From positions 1 to 45,960 of the forward strand of contig JAKALO010000005.1 of NCBI GenBank assembly GCA_021824125.1: DNA of 45,960 nucleotides, read 5' to 3'. Under the pieces are notes generated by a model, which was not told the origin of the DNA, made no database searches, and was given only the letters and a program-made list of their open reading frames with translations. Below are positions 8,554 to 17,452 of the stretch, piece by piece; within the stretch, counting starts at the first letter, position 1; the number at the start of each line of letters is the position of its first letter. A program made the translations under genes and the position numbers. Source of the stretch: Deltaproteobacteria bacterium (GTDB lineage Bacteria; Desulfobacterota; Deferrimicrobia; Deferrimicrobiales; Deferrimicrobiaceae).

Positions 8554-9615
8554 ATGGGACTCTTCGGATCGAAGGAGCTGATCGGCCTCGACATCGGGTC
8601 CAGTTCGATCAAGCTTGCCCATGTAAAGGCGTCGGGGAACGCGTACAGCGTGAGGAAGTTCGGCGTTTTCCCCCTGCCGCCTGACGCGATCGTGGACGGG
8701 GCCATCATGGACCACTCCTCCGTGATCGAGGGGGTGAAGACGGCCCTCAGGGAACTCAAGGTGAAGGAGAAGGAGGTGGCCACCTCCCTTTCCGGGCACT
8801 CGGTGATCATCAAGAAAGTCGTGCTCCCGACGACCACCCCGGAGGAACTCGAGGAGTCGATCCAGTGGGAAGTCGAGCAGTACATCCCCTTCGACATCAA
8901 GGACGTCAAGATCGATTTCCAGGTGATCGGGCCCCTCAAGGAAGATCCCTCCAAGATGGACGTCCTCCTGGTGGCGGTCAAGACCGACCTGGTGAACGAC
9001 TACATTTCGGTGGTCAAGGACGCGGGCCTGTCCCCGGCTATCATGGACATCGATTCCATCGCCGCGGGGAACGCCTTCGAGTTCTGCCACCCGGTGTCCG
9101 ACGAGCAGGTTCCCATGGTGATCAACGTGGGGGCCTCCTTCATGAACGTCAATATCCTCCACACCGGGGTGCCGCTCTTCACGCGCGACGTCCCGATGGG
9201 GGGAGGGATGTACACCTCGGAGATCCAGAAGCAGCTTGCCGTCAGCTTCGAGACGGCGGAAGCGCTGAAGATCGGCGCGAAGGATGCCGGGGACCGCGCG
9301 GGAAAACTCACCGAGGTCATGAAGACGGTTTCCAACATCCTGGCCACGGAGGCCCAGCGGTCCTATAACTTCTTCTCCGCCACCTATCCCGACCGGCTCG
9401 TCACGAAGGTGTACCTCACCGGGGGGGCGGCGAAGTCCCGGTTCCTCAAGGAGATGATGGGGGAGAAGGTCGGGGTGGAGGTCGAGATCTTCAACCCCTT
9501 CGAGGGGCTTTCGGTGGATGAGCGCCTGGTGGATCCCGCGGTGGTGTCGCAGTACAGCACGGCCGCGACGGTTGCCGTGGGACTGGCGCTGCGGAACCTG
9601 GAGGACCGGCGATGA
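8554..9615 (+). CDS. pilM: Type IV pilus assembly protein PilM
   Basis: Actin-like fold motifs GLDIGSSSIKLAHVK, WEVEQYIPFDIKDVKID, LTGGAAKS; synteny with pilNOPQ. Confidence 0.95.
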   Translation: MGLFGSKELIGLDIGSSSIKLAHVKASGNAYSVRKFGVFPLPPDAIVDGAIMDHSSVIEGVKTALRELKVKEKEVATSLSGHSVIIKKVVLPTTTPEELEESIQWEVEQYIPFDIKDVKIDFQVIGPLKEDPSKMDVLLVAVKTDLVNDYISVVKDAGLSPAIMDIDSIAAGNAFEFCHPVSDEQVPMVINVGASFMNVNILHTGVPLFTRDVPMGGGMYTSEIQKQLAVSFETAEALKIGAKDAGDRAGKLTEVMKTVSNILATEAQRSYNFFSATYPDRLVTKVYLTGGAAKSRFLKEMMGEKVGVEVEIFNPFEGLSVDERLVDPAVVSQYSTAATVAVGLALRNLEDRR

Positions 9616-10151
9616 TCCGCGTAAACCTGATCCGGGGCAAGAGGAAAAAGCGCAGGGAGTTCAACCTCAATTTCTTCTATGTTCTCCTCCCGGTCCTGGT
9701 TCTTGCGGGGCTGTTCCTCTACCACCGGATGTTGACCGGCAGGATCGTGACCCTGGAGGCCAATATCCAGAAGGCCTCGAACGATATCGCACGCCTGAAA
9801 AAGGAGATCGGGGAGGTCGAGAAATTCAAGGCGCGCAAGGCGGAGCTGCAGAAGAAGGTGGATATCATATCGAACCTGAATACCGGCAGGACACTCCCCG
9901 TGAAGATGTTCGAGTCCCTCTCGGCCGCGCTTCCGGAAAAGTGCTGGATCGACAAGCTCACCTTGAGCAAGGACAGGAAGGTAAGCATCTCCGGAATCGC
10001 CTTGAACAACCATACCATCGCGAATTTCATGACGGCTCTGGGGCAGGAAGGGCGTTTCCAGAACGTGGTGCTGGGGTCGGCGGACCAGACGACGGTCATG
10101 GGCGTAAAGCTGATGCGGTTCAGCTTGACGTTCCAGGCGTCGCAAAATTGA
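9612..10151 (+). CDS. pilN: Type IV pilus assembly protein PilN
   Basis: MIRVNLIRGKRKKR, one TM, coiled coil; ATGA overlap with pilM. Confidence 0.92.
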   Translation: MIRVNLIRGKRKKRREFNLNFFYVLLPVLVLAGLFLYHRMLTGRIVTLEANIQKASNDIARLKKEIGEVEKFKARKAELQKKVDIISNLNTGRTLPVKMFESLSAALPEKCWIDKLTLSKDRKVSISGIALNNHTIANFMTALGQEGRFQNVVLGSADQTTVMGVKLMRFSLTFQASQN

Positions 10152-10176
10152 CGGGACGTTTCAGCGAGGTGTCGGG

Positions 10177-10794
10177 ATGGCGTTGAAATTAGGCAATTTT
10201 GCGAATGTCCCGCCGAAAAAGAAGGCGTTCCTCATGGGGCTGGTGTGCCTCATGATGGGAGTGGGGTACTATTATCTCTTTTACAGCTCGGCGTCCGTGC
10301 AAATCGCCGGCCTCGAGAAGAAGCTCGCGGAGCTGGAGCACGAGATCAAGCAGCAGGAAGTCATAGCCAAAAACCTCCCGTCGTTCAAGCTGGAGGTCAG
10401 CCGGCTGGAGGAGCAGCTTGCCCTCCTTCTCGAGCAGCTTCCCAACTCCGCGGAAATCCCAAGCCTGCTGAAAAACATCTCCGACCTGGGAAAGGAGTCC
10501 GGCCTCGAATTTCTCAAGTTCGCCCCGGCGGTGGAGGCGCGCAAGGACTTCTACGCGGAAATTCCCGTGTCGATCACGGTGAACGGAAACTACCACAGTT
10601 TCGTCCTGTTCACGGACAAGGTCAGCAACCTTCCGCGGATCGTGAACATCGCCGACATCGCCTTCTCGAACCCTAAACCGGAGACCGATGACAGCTTCTC
10701 GGTGAACGTCACCTGCACCGCGACCACGTTCCGCTTCCTGGAGCAGGCGCTGCAGGAAACCTCCGGGGGAGCTGCAAAAGGGAAAGCAAAATGA
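10177..10794 (+). CDS. pilO: Type IV pilus assembly protein PilO
   Basis: N-terminal TM, coiled coil, EIPVSITVNGNYHSFVLFTDKVSNLPRIVNI; synteny. Confidence 0.92.
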   Translation: MALKLGNFANVPPKKKAFLMGLVCLMMGVGYYYLFYSSASVQIAGLEKKLAELEHEIKQQEVIAKNLPSFKLEVSRLEEQLALLLEQLPNSAEIPSLLKNISDLGKESGLEFLKFAPAVEARKDFYAEIPVSITVNGNYHSFVLFTDKVSNLPRIVNIADIAFSNPKPETDDSFSVNVTCTATTFRFLEQALQETSGGAAKGKAK

Positions 10795-11333
10795 CGCGAA
10801 CGACCGTGCGATCCTTGCTGATCCTGACCGTTGCGACGGGTTTGTTCGCGACGGGGTTCGCGGGATGCTCGAAGGAAGAGCCCCAGCCCCAGTCGGTGGT
10901 GAAGAAAACCGTTCCCAAGGCGCAGGCCAAGGCGGCGGAAGGCCCCAGGCCGGCGGAGACGCCTGCGGCAAAGCCCGTCGTGGTCCTTTACGACCCTGCC
11001 GGAAAGCGGGACCCCTTCATGCCGTTCCTGAAGGCCGCGCCGAAGTCGATCATCGCGCTGGGGGATTCCACGCCTCCCTTGCAGCGGTTTGAACTTGGCG
11101 AACTGAAGTTCGTCGGGGTGATCTGGGGAGGGAAAAAGGTCTTCGGCCTCGTCGAGGACCGGGAGGGCAAGGGGTACACGGTGACCGTCGGGACGAGGAT
11201 CGGCCGCGGCGGGGGCATTGTGACGCTGATAACGCAGGGAGAGATCCTCGTCAAGGAAGAATTCACCGATTTGTCGGGGACGAGGATCGCCAGGGAGAGT
11301 TCCATGAAGCTACAGAATGCAGGAGGAAAATGA
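10791..11333 (+). CDS. pilP: Type IV pilus lipoprotein PilP
   Basis: Lipobox FAGC; YDPAGKRDPFMPF..LQRFELGELKFVGVIW. Confidence 0.92.
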   Translation: MTRTTVRSLLILTVATGLFATGFAGCSKEEPQPQSVVKKTVPKAQAKAAEGPRPAETPAAKPVVVLYDPAGKRDPFMPFLKAAPKSIIALGDSTPPLQRFELGELKFVGVIWGGKKVFGLVEDREGKGYTVTVGTRIGRGGGIVTLITQGEILVKEEFTDLSGTRIARESSMKLQNAGGK

Positions 11334-13612
11334 CGATGAACCTGTTCCGGGGGATGCGGGCGCACAAGCGTTACCCGGTCTGGCCGACCGCCTTGGTCCT
11401 TCTGGCGATTCTGGTGGTTGCCCCTTCACGGCTTATTGCCGGGGAGACGGAGAAACCTGTTATCCCCGGCGGGAGCGTCAGGGAGGTCACGGTTTCCAGG
11501 ACGCCTTATTACACCAACATAGAGGCAGTGGTCGACGGGAAGATCGAGAACTACAACTCCTTCAAGCTCAACGACCCGTTCCGGATCGTTGTCGACATCT
11601 GGGGCGTCTCGAAAGGCGCGGCCGCGCCGGATATCGCGGTCGATACCCCCCAGGTGAAATCGGTGAAGGTATCCCAGCAGGGGGACAAGCTCCGGCTCCT
11701 GGTGGAGACACCCGAGGATCGCCCGCTGCCGTTCCTTGTCACCACGGAGGGGGGGAAGCTGGTTCTCTCAGTCGGTGGCGGCCAGGAAGAAAAAGTGACC
11801 AGCATGGACCGCGTCGAGGAGGGCAGGCAGGCCGCCGTCAAGGCGCCCGGCATCCTGGGAATCGACCTGGAAGACCTTCCCGACGCGTCTAACGTTGTGG
11901 TCACGACCTCCGGCGAGGTCGTATACCAGGAAGTCAAAAAAGAGGGAAGCGTCACGCTGGTTTTTCCCGCCGCATCGGCGGAAAAGGGCCTGATGAGGGA
12001 GATCGACGCCAGGAAATTCGGCATCCCCGTGACGAGGATCCTACCCGCCGCCGGCAAGAAGGGGGTAACCGTGGCCGTCTCTTTTGCCGCCGGTTCCTCC
12101 TACACGGTGGAAAAACGCGGGGACGCGGTGGTGGTTTCCTTCACCAAGAAGCCTGGCGGGCAGCAGGAGACCCAGGTGGTGGCGAAACTTGCCGAAGTAA
12201 AGGGTAGTGCGCCGCAGCCCGCAGTCCCGCAGGAAGCCGGCCCGGCCATGCCGCCGGGGAACGCGGAAACCAACACGCAAAAGTGGGGGTTCGCGGTCCG
12301 GGGTTCGGGAGACCAGCGTAAATACGTCGGCCAGAGGATCTCGCTGGACTTCAAGGACGCGGACATCCTCAACGTGTTCCGCATCATCGCCGAGGTGAGC
12401 AACCTCAACATCGTCACGGGGGACGACGTGAAGGGGAGGGTCACCCTCCGGCTGATCAACGTTCCCTGGGACCAGGCCCTGGACCTTGTTCTTCAGTCCA
12501 AGGCGCTCGGTGTCAGGCAGGAGGGCAACGTTCTTCGCATCGCTCCCCTGGCCACGATCCGGACGGAAGAGAAGGGCCGGCTCGACGCCCAGAAAGAGGT
12601 GGACAAGCTCAAGGCGACGCTCGAGGGGGTGGTCGAGACCATTCCCGTAAGCTACAGCAAGGCCTCCGAACTCCAGGGGAAGGTCAAGGACCTCCTGTCG
12701 GAGGGAGGAAAAATCCAGGTAGACGACCGTACGAACACGATCATAATCCGGGACTTGAGCAAAAACGTCGAGGATGTCCGGGCGCTCATAGCCAGGCTCG
12801 ACACGGCTACTCCACAGGTGTTGATCGAGGCGAGGATCGTCGAAGTGGACACGTCGTTCTCCCGCGAACTCGGCGTCCAGTGGGGAGGTTCCTGGAGCAG
12901 CTACGGAAGTACCCGGGTCGGAATCACCGGTGTCCAGGATTCCATCGGGGCCCCCAATCCCGGGCTGTCTCTCACCAACGCGACGCCGTACACGGCCGCC
13001 ACCACTCCGCCGAGCTATGCGGTCAACCTGCCGGCCACCATAGGGTTGGGTGCCGGCAGCGGGATCAGTTTCGGCATCCTCCGTGACAACCTGCGTCTGG
13101 ACCTTTCCCTGTCGGCCCTCGAGGCCTCGAACAAGGGCCGCGTGATCTCGTCTCCCAAGGTGATCACGATCGACAACAAGGAGGCCCTGATCGAGCAGGG
13201 GACCCAGATCCCGTACTCGACGGTTTCCGCTTCCGGGACGAACACGCAGTTCATCGACGCAACGTTGAGCCTGAAGGTGACTCCCCACATCACACCGGAC
13301 GGCGGCGTCATCATGAAGCTGGAGGCGAAGAACGACTCCCAGGGCGAAGTGGGGGCTTCCGGCCAGCCCGCGATCAACAAGAAGAAAGCCACCACCGAGG
13401 TGCTGGTCCGCGACGGCGAGACCGCCGTTATCGGGGGGATTCTCCAGATCACGCGAAAGGAGAACCAGGTGGCCGTACCCTGGCTCTCGAAGATCCCCGT
13501 CCTCGGCTACCTGTTCCGCAAGGACACCAACCAGGCGGTCAACCGGGAGCTGCTCATTTTCATCACCCCGAAGATACTGAAACAGGAGACGTCGCAGGCC
13601 AAGACATCCTGA
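11330..13612 (+). CDS. pilQ: Type IV pilus secretin PilQ
   Basis: AMIN-like N-terminus; ISLDFKDADILNVFRIIAEVSNLNIV; secretin core VLIEARIVEVDTSFSRELGVQWG and VPWLSKIPVLGYLFRKDTNQAVNRELLIFITPKIL. Confidence 0.95.
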   Translation: MTMNLFRGMRAHKRYPVWPTALVLLAILVVAPSRLIAGETEKPVIPGGSVREVTVSRTPYYTNIEAVVDGKIENYNSFKLNDPFRIVVDIWGVSKGAAAPDIAVDTPQVKSVKVSQQGDKLRLLVETPEDRPLPFLVTTEGGKLVLSVGGGQEEKVTSMDRVEEGRQAAVKAPGILGIDLEDLPDASNVVVTTSGEVVYQEVKKEGSVTLVFPAASAEKGLMREIDARKFGIPVTRILPAAGKKGVTVAVSFAAGSSYTVEKRGDAVVVSFTKKPGGQQETQVVAKLAEVKGSAPQPAVPQEAGPAMPPGNAETNTQKWGFAVRGSGDQRKYVGQRISLDFKDADILNVFRIIAEVSNLNIVTGDDVKGRVTLRLINVPWDQALDLVLQSKALGVRQEGNVLRIAPLATIRTEEKGRLDAQKEVDKLKATLEGVVETIPVSYSKASELQGKVKDLLSEGGKIQVDDRTNTIIIRDLSKNVEDVRALIARLDTATPQVLIEARIVEVDTSFSRELGVQWGGSWSSYGSTRVGITGVQDSIGAPNPGLSLTNATPYTAATTPPSYAVNLPATIGLGAGSGISFGILRDNLRLDLSLSALEASNKGRVISSPKVITIDNKEALIEQGTQIPYSTVSASGTNTQFIDATLSLKVTPHITPDGGVIMKLEAKNDSQGEVGASGQPAINKKKATTEVLVRDGETAVIGGILQITRKENQVAVPWLSKIPVLGYLFRKDTNQAVNRELLIFITPKILKQETSQAKTS

Positions 13613-13637
13613 TCGGGGCATAGCCGGATCCAAACCG

Positions 13638-13674
13638 GAGCACCTGGTCGCAGGGACCGGGTGCTCTTTTTTTT
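13638..13674 (+). terminator. Intrinsic terminator after pilQ
   Basis: GAGCACCTGGTC-GCAGG-GACCGGGTGCTC stem (12 bp with one G.T) followed by a U8 tract. Confidence 0.85.
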
Positions 13675-13688
13675 AAGGAGGGGACGCC

Positions 13689-14882
13689 ATAGGAACCTTC
13701 ACCTATCGGACCGCGGGCGAGACACACGGCCCGGCCCTGGTGGCCGTGGTGGAAGGGTTGCCCGCCGGCGTTTCCGTCCGCGCGGAGGGCATCAACCGGG
13801 AACTCGCCCGCCGGCAGGTCGGCTACGGCCGCGGAGAGCGGATGAAGATCGAGCGGGACGAGGTTGAGATCCTGTCCGGCGTCCGGTTCGGAAAGACGCT
13901 CGGGGGTCCCGTGGGCCTGCTCATAAGAAACCGGGACTGGGTGAACTGGCGGGAGAAGATGGCGGCAACGGGGAGCGGAAGGGGAATCGATCCCCTTTCG
14001 ACCGCGCGACCGGGTCACGCGGACCTCGCGGGGGCGCTGAAATACGGCCACGGGGACGTACGGAACGTCCTGGAGCGGGCAAGCGCCAGGGAGACGGCCG
14101 CGCGGGTCGCCGCGTCCTCGCTGGCGCGTGGTTTCCTGGAGCAGGTAGGCGTGCGTGTCGCCGGCCATGTCCTCTCGATCGGGAAAATCCGGGTGCCGCG
14201 GGACGTCGAAGGGGATTGGGACAGCGCGGTGCGGTCGGAGAGGAGCGAGTTGCGGATGGCCGATCCCGTCGCGGCCGGCCGCGCGGCGAGCCTGATAGAT
14301 CGTGCGAGGAAGGCGGGCACCTCGGCGGGCGGGATCGTGGAGGCGATCGCGAAGGGAGTCCCGCCGGGGCTTGGGTCGTACGTATCCATGGACCGGAGGC
14401 TCGATGCGCGGCTGGGACAGGCCGTCATGAGCATCCCGGCGGTCAAGGGGGTGGAGATCGGCGGCGGATTCGGGCTTTCCGCTCTCCCCGGCGACCGGGT
14501 CCACGACGAGGTTTTTCCGGGCAGGAGGCGTGGGAACAGGCTGTTCGGCGACGTTTCCCTCCCTTTCCACCGCAAGACCAACCGGGCGGGAGGACTCGAG
14601 GGGGGGGTGAGCAACGGGGAGTTCGTAATAGTGCGCGCGGCCATGAAGCCGATCCCCACGCAGTCAAGGCCCCTCCGGACGGTGGTCATCGGGACATGGA
14701 AGCGGGCCGCCGCCCATCGGGAACGCAGCGACGTCTGCGCGGTTCCGGCGTGCTCGGTCGTCGTGGAGGCGATGACGGCGGTTGTGCTCGCGGACGCCTT
14801 CCTGGAAAAATTCGGTGGGGATTCGATGCGGGAAATCCAATATAATTATGCCCGTTACCTGCGGGATATAGGTGCCCGATGA
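13689..14882 (+). CDS. aroC: Chorismate synthase (apparent ATA start; ORF track begins at GTG 13740)
   Basis: Conserved N-terminus IGTFTYRTAGETHGPALVAVVEGLPAG lies upstream of 13740. In-frame TAA at 13674, SD AAGGAGG 13675-13681, only ATA at 13689 as plausible start; RPGHADLAGALKYGHGDVRNVLERASARETAARVA. Confidence 0.9.
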   Translation: MGTFTYRTAGETHGPALVAVVEGLPAGVSVRAEGINRELARRQVGYGRGERMKIERDEVEILSGVRFGKTLGGPVGLLIRNRDWVNWREKMAATGSGRGIDPLSTARPGHADLAGALKYGHGDVRNVLERASARETAARVAASSLARGFLEQVGVRVAGHVLSIGKIRVPRDVEGDWDSAVRSERSELRMADPVAAGRAASLIDRARKAGTSAGGIVEAIAKGVPPGLGSYVSMDRRLDARLGQAVMSIPAVKGVEIGGGFGLSALPGDRVHDEVFPGRRRGNRLFGDVSLPFHRKTNRAGGLEGGVSNGEFVIVRAAMKPIPTQSRPLRTVVIGTWKRAAAHRERSDVCAVPACSVVVEAMTAVVLADAFLEKFGGDSMREIQYNYARYLRDIGAR

Positions 14883-16648
14883 ACGGGGGCGGGAAGGAGA
14901 GGTCGGTGAGCTCCGACATCATCACGGTGGCGCTGGGGGAGCGCACCTACGACATCTTCTTCGGGGAAGGGATCTACCCGTTGTTCCAGGAATGGATATG
15001 CCGTTTCTATCCGGGCGGAGCGGTGTACGTGATCACGGACCGGAACGTCGCCTCCATCTACGGAGAGGACATCCACCGGTGGCTCTCCGGCATCCCCCAT
15101 CATATCCATGCGATCGAACCGGGCGAGGACGCGAAAAACTGGGAGACGATACGCGGCATCTACGCTTTCCTGGCCCAGGGGAACGCGGATCGGGAGGCGC
15201 TCGTGGTGGCTTTCGGCGGCGGTGTCGTGGGGGACCTGGCCGGATTCGCGGCCGCCACCTACCTCCGGGGCGTCCCGTACCTGCAGATCCCGACGACCCT
15301 GGTTTCCCAGGTGGACAGCAGCGTCGGGGGGAAGACCGGTTTCAACCTCCAGGAGGGCAAGAACCTGGTCGGCGCGTTCCACCAGCCGCGCGCCGTATTC
15401 ATAGACCACGGCTTCCTGCGCACCCTGGACGACCGGAACCTGCGGTCCGGCATGGCGGAGGTGGTCAAGTCCGCGATAGCCGGCGACGCGGTCCTCTGGG
15501 AGAAGCTTTGCGCCATGGGGTCCCGGTGGAGAGCGATGTCCGGCCGGGAATGGCACGACGTCATCCAACGGGCGGTCGCCTTCAAGTCGTCCGTCGTGGA
15601 AAGAGACGAGAGGGAATCGTCGATCCGCCGGATTCTGAACCTGGGGCACACCATCGGGCACGCCCTGGAACAGGCCGCCGGTTACGGGAACCTTCTCCAC
15701 GGGGAAGCCGTGGGTATGGGGCTCGCGTGGGAGGCGATATTCTCCCGCCGACTGGGCGTGACCCCCCCGGAGGTCGATGAGAGGCTTTTTTACCTGATGA
15801 AGGAGATCGGTTTCGCGCTGGACGACCCGTCGCTTCCGCTCACCTCGATCGCGGGGGCGATCGGGATGGACAAGAAACGGATCGTTTCGGAATTGGAGAT
15901 GCCGATGGTGGTCTCCCCGGGCGAATGCGTCATGAGACGCCTCCCGCTCTCCCAGCTGCGGAAGGAGCTGCCCGGGATACGGGCGGAGATCCTGCAGAGA
16001 GGCCGGGAAGCCGCCATCGATTCGGCGGGAGAGAGGGAGCTCCTGGCGATGATCGAGAAGGGGGACCTGCCGGCGGCGACCGCGATCCTCGAGCGCCGCG
16101 TGGGGGCGACCCCGCAGGACCTGCGGGCGATGGTGCTGCTCGCGGAGGCCTATCTCCGGTCAGGCAAGCACGTCGGCGCCTGGGAGATGATCAAGGAGGC
16201 CCTGCAGCAGTACCCGGCGGACCCCCGGACCCAGCGCGTCGCGCGCGAGATCGAGAAGGAGCTTCGGCGTTATCACGAAAAAGAAGGCGATGTGCTGCCT
16301 CCGCCGCTGGAGGACGTGATCATCCTGGAGGGCGGGGTGTTCGAAATCCGTTCCGCCGACCCGTCGCCGGGCATCGCGGAGGACACCCCCGGGTCCCCCG
16401 AACCGGAGCCGGAGGCCCCGCCCGCCTCCGCCGTACGGACAATCACGATGGCCAACGTCTGCTGGGAGCAGGGCGAAAAGGAGATCGCGCGGCGGATCGT
16501 CGACGAAATTCTGGAGCGGGACCCGGGGAATCCGCGCGCCCTGGAATGGAAGGCAACCCACGAGGAGCGGACGGCCGATGCCATGCTGACCGTCTTTCTC
16601 GATGCGATCGCGAAGGAGTACGGATATGACCTTTCGGGACCTCATTGA
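14879..16648 (+). CDS. aroB: 3-dehydroquinate synthase with a C-terminal TPR-like extension
   Basis: AFGGGVVGDLAGFAAATYLRGVPYLQIPTTLVSQVDSSVGGKTGFN and LNLGHTIGHALEQ identify AroB; about 230 extra residues follow with TPR-like helices. Confidence 0.93.
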   Translation: MNGGGKERSVSSDIITVALGERTYDIFFGEGIYPLFQEWICRFYPGGAVYVITDRNVASIYGEDIHRWLSGIPHHIHAIEPGEDAKNWETIRGIYAFLAQGNADREALVVAFGGGVVGDLAGFAAATYLRGVPYLQIPTTLVSQVDSSVGGKTGFNLQEGKNLVGAFHQPRAVFIDHGFLRTLDDRNLRSGMAEVVKSAIAGDAVLWEKLCAMGSRWRAMSGREWHDVIQRAVAFKSSVVERDERESSIRRILNLGHTIGHALEQAAGYGNLLHGEAVGMGLAWEAIFSRRLGVTPPEVDERLFYLMKEIGFALDDPSLPLTSIAGAIGMDKKRIVSELEMPMVVSPGECVMRRLPLSQLRKELPGIRAEILQRGREAAIDSAGERELLAMIEKGDLPAATAILERRVGATPQDLRAMVLLAEAYLRSGKHVGAWEMIKEALQQYPADPRTQRVAREIEKELRRYHEKEGDVLPPPLEDVIILEGGVFEIRSADPSPGIAEDTPGSPEPEPEAPPASAVRTITMANVCWEQGEKEIARRIVDEILERDPGNPRALEWKATHEERTADAMLTVFLDAIAKEYGYDLSGPH

Positions 16649-16985
16649 AGGCATGCACAGGAACGACGCCTCCGTCCGGGGGGGGGCGCTGGCGGGCTCG
16701 GACGGCCTTGTCGTGGAGGAATGGCAGGTCTCCCCGCACCCCCACGATCTTCCGACGCTCTGCGCGGAGATGGGGCAGTTCTTCAAGGAATCCGGGCGTA
16801 TCGCCGGCGAAAACGGACTGGGGAGGGCCACGGAAGTTTTAGTCGCCGGCGAACAGGGGATGGTCCTGGTTCGGCGCGTGACGGAGGAATACCTCCTCCT
16901 GCTGGTCGCGGACCCGGATGCCGTGGCCGGCAGGTGCCGCTTCCACCTGCGCCAGGGGGCGCGCCGCGCGAAGGAGATGCTGTGA
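16626..16985 (+). CDS. Roadblock/LC7-like protein
   Basis: GGALAGSDGLVVEEW and LGRATEVLVAGEQGMVLVRRVTEEYLLLLVADPDA match the roadblock pattern. Confidence 0.55.
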   Translation: MTFRDLIEGMHRNDASVRGGALAGSDGLVVEEWQVSPHPHDLPTLCAEMGQFFKESGRIAGENGLGRATEVLVAGEQGMVLVRRVTEEYLLLLVADPDAVAGRCRFHLRQGARRAKEML

Positions 16986-17452
16986 AACGGCCCGCCCGGC
17001 CCCGCGTTTTATTCGTCGACGGACCGAACCTGAACGTCCTGGGCTCCAGGGAACCGAAGATCTACGGAAAGATGACGCTCGCCGACATTCGCCGCGAGGT
17101 GACTCGTGCCGCGCGGCGCGAAGGGGCCGCGGTCGTATTTTTCCAGTCGAACCACGAAGGGGAGATCGTCGGCGCCCTTCAGGACGCGCGCGGGAAGTTC
17201 GACGGCGTCGTGATCAACCCGGCGGGGTACACCCACACGAGCGTCGCGATACGGGACGCCTTGATCTATGCGGGTCTTCCCGCGTTGGAGGTCCACCTGA
17301 GCAATCCGGCCGGCAGGGAGCCGTTCCGGCGTGAATCCACCATCGAAGACGTCGTCGTCGGCCGGATCGCGGGGCTGGGGGGGTACGGCTATGTCCTCGC
17401 CCTCTCGGGCATCCTGAACCACCTTCGGGAAGCGGGCGGACTTGCCGGCTAG
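16982..17452 (+). CDS. aroQ: Type II 3-dehydroquinate dehydratase
   Basis: GTG at 16982 overlaps the upstream stop; VLFVDGPNLNVLGSREPKIYG, FFQSNHEGEIVGALQDA, NPAGYTHTSVAIRDAL, EVHLSNPAGREPFR. Confidence 0.95.
   Translation: MKRPARPRVLFVDGPNLNVLGSREPKIYGKMTLADIRREVTRAARREGAAVVFFQSNHEGEIVGALQDARGKFDGVVINPAGYTHTSVAIRDALIYAGLPALEVHLSNPAGREPFRRESTIEDVVVGRIAGLGGYGYVLALSGILNHLREAGGLAG

Noticed and set aside
12041-13633. 530-aa minus-strand ORF opposite pilQ
   Set aside because: Antisense shadow ORF; no recognisable motifs, pilQ is unambiguous.
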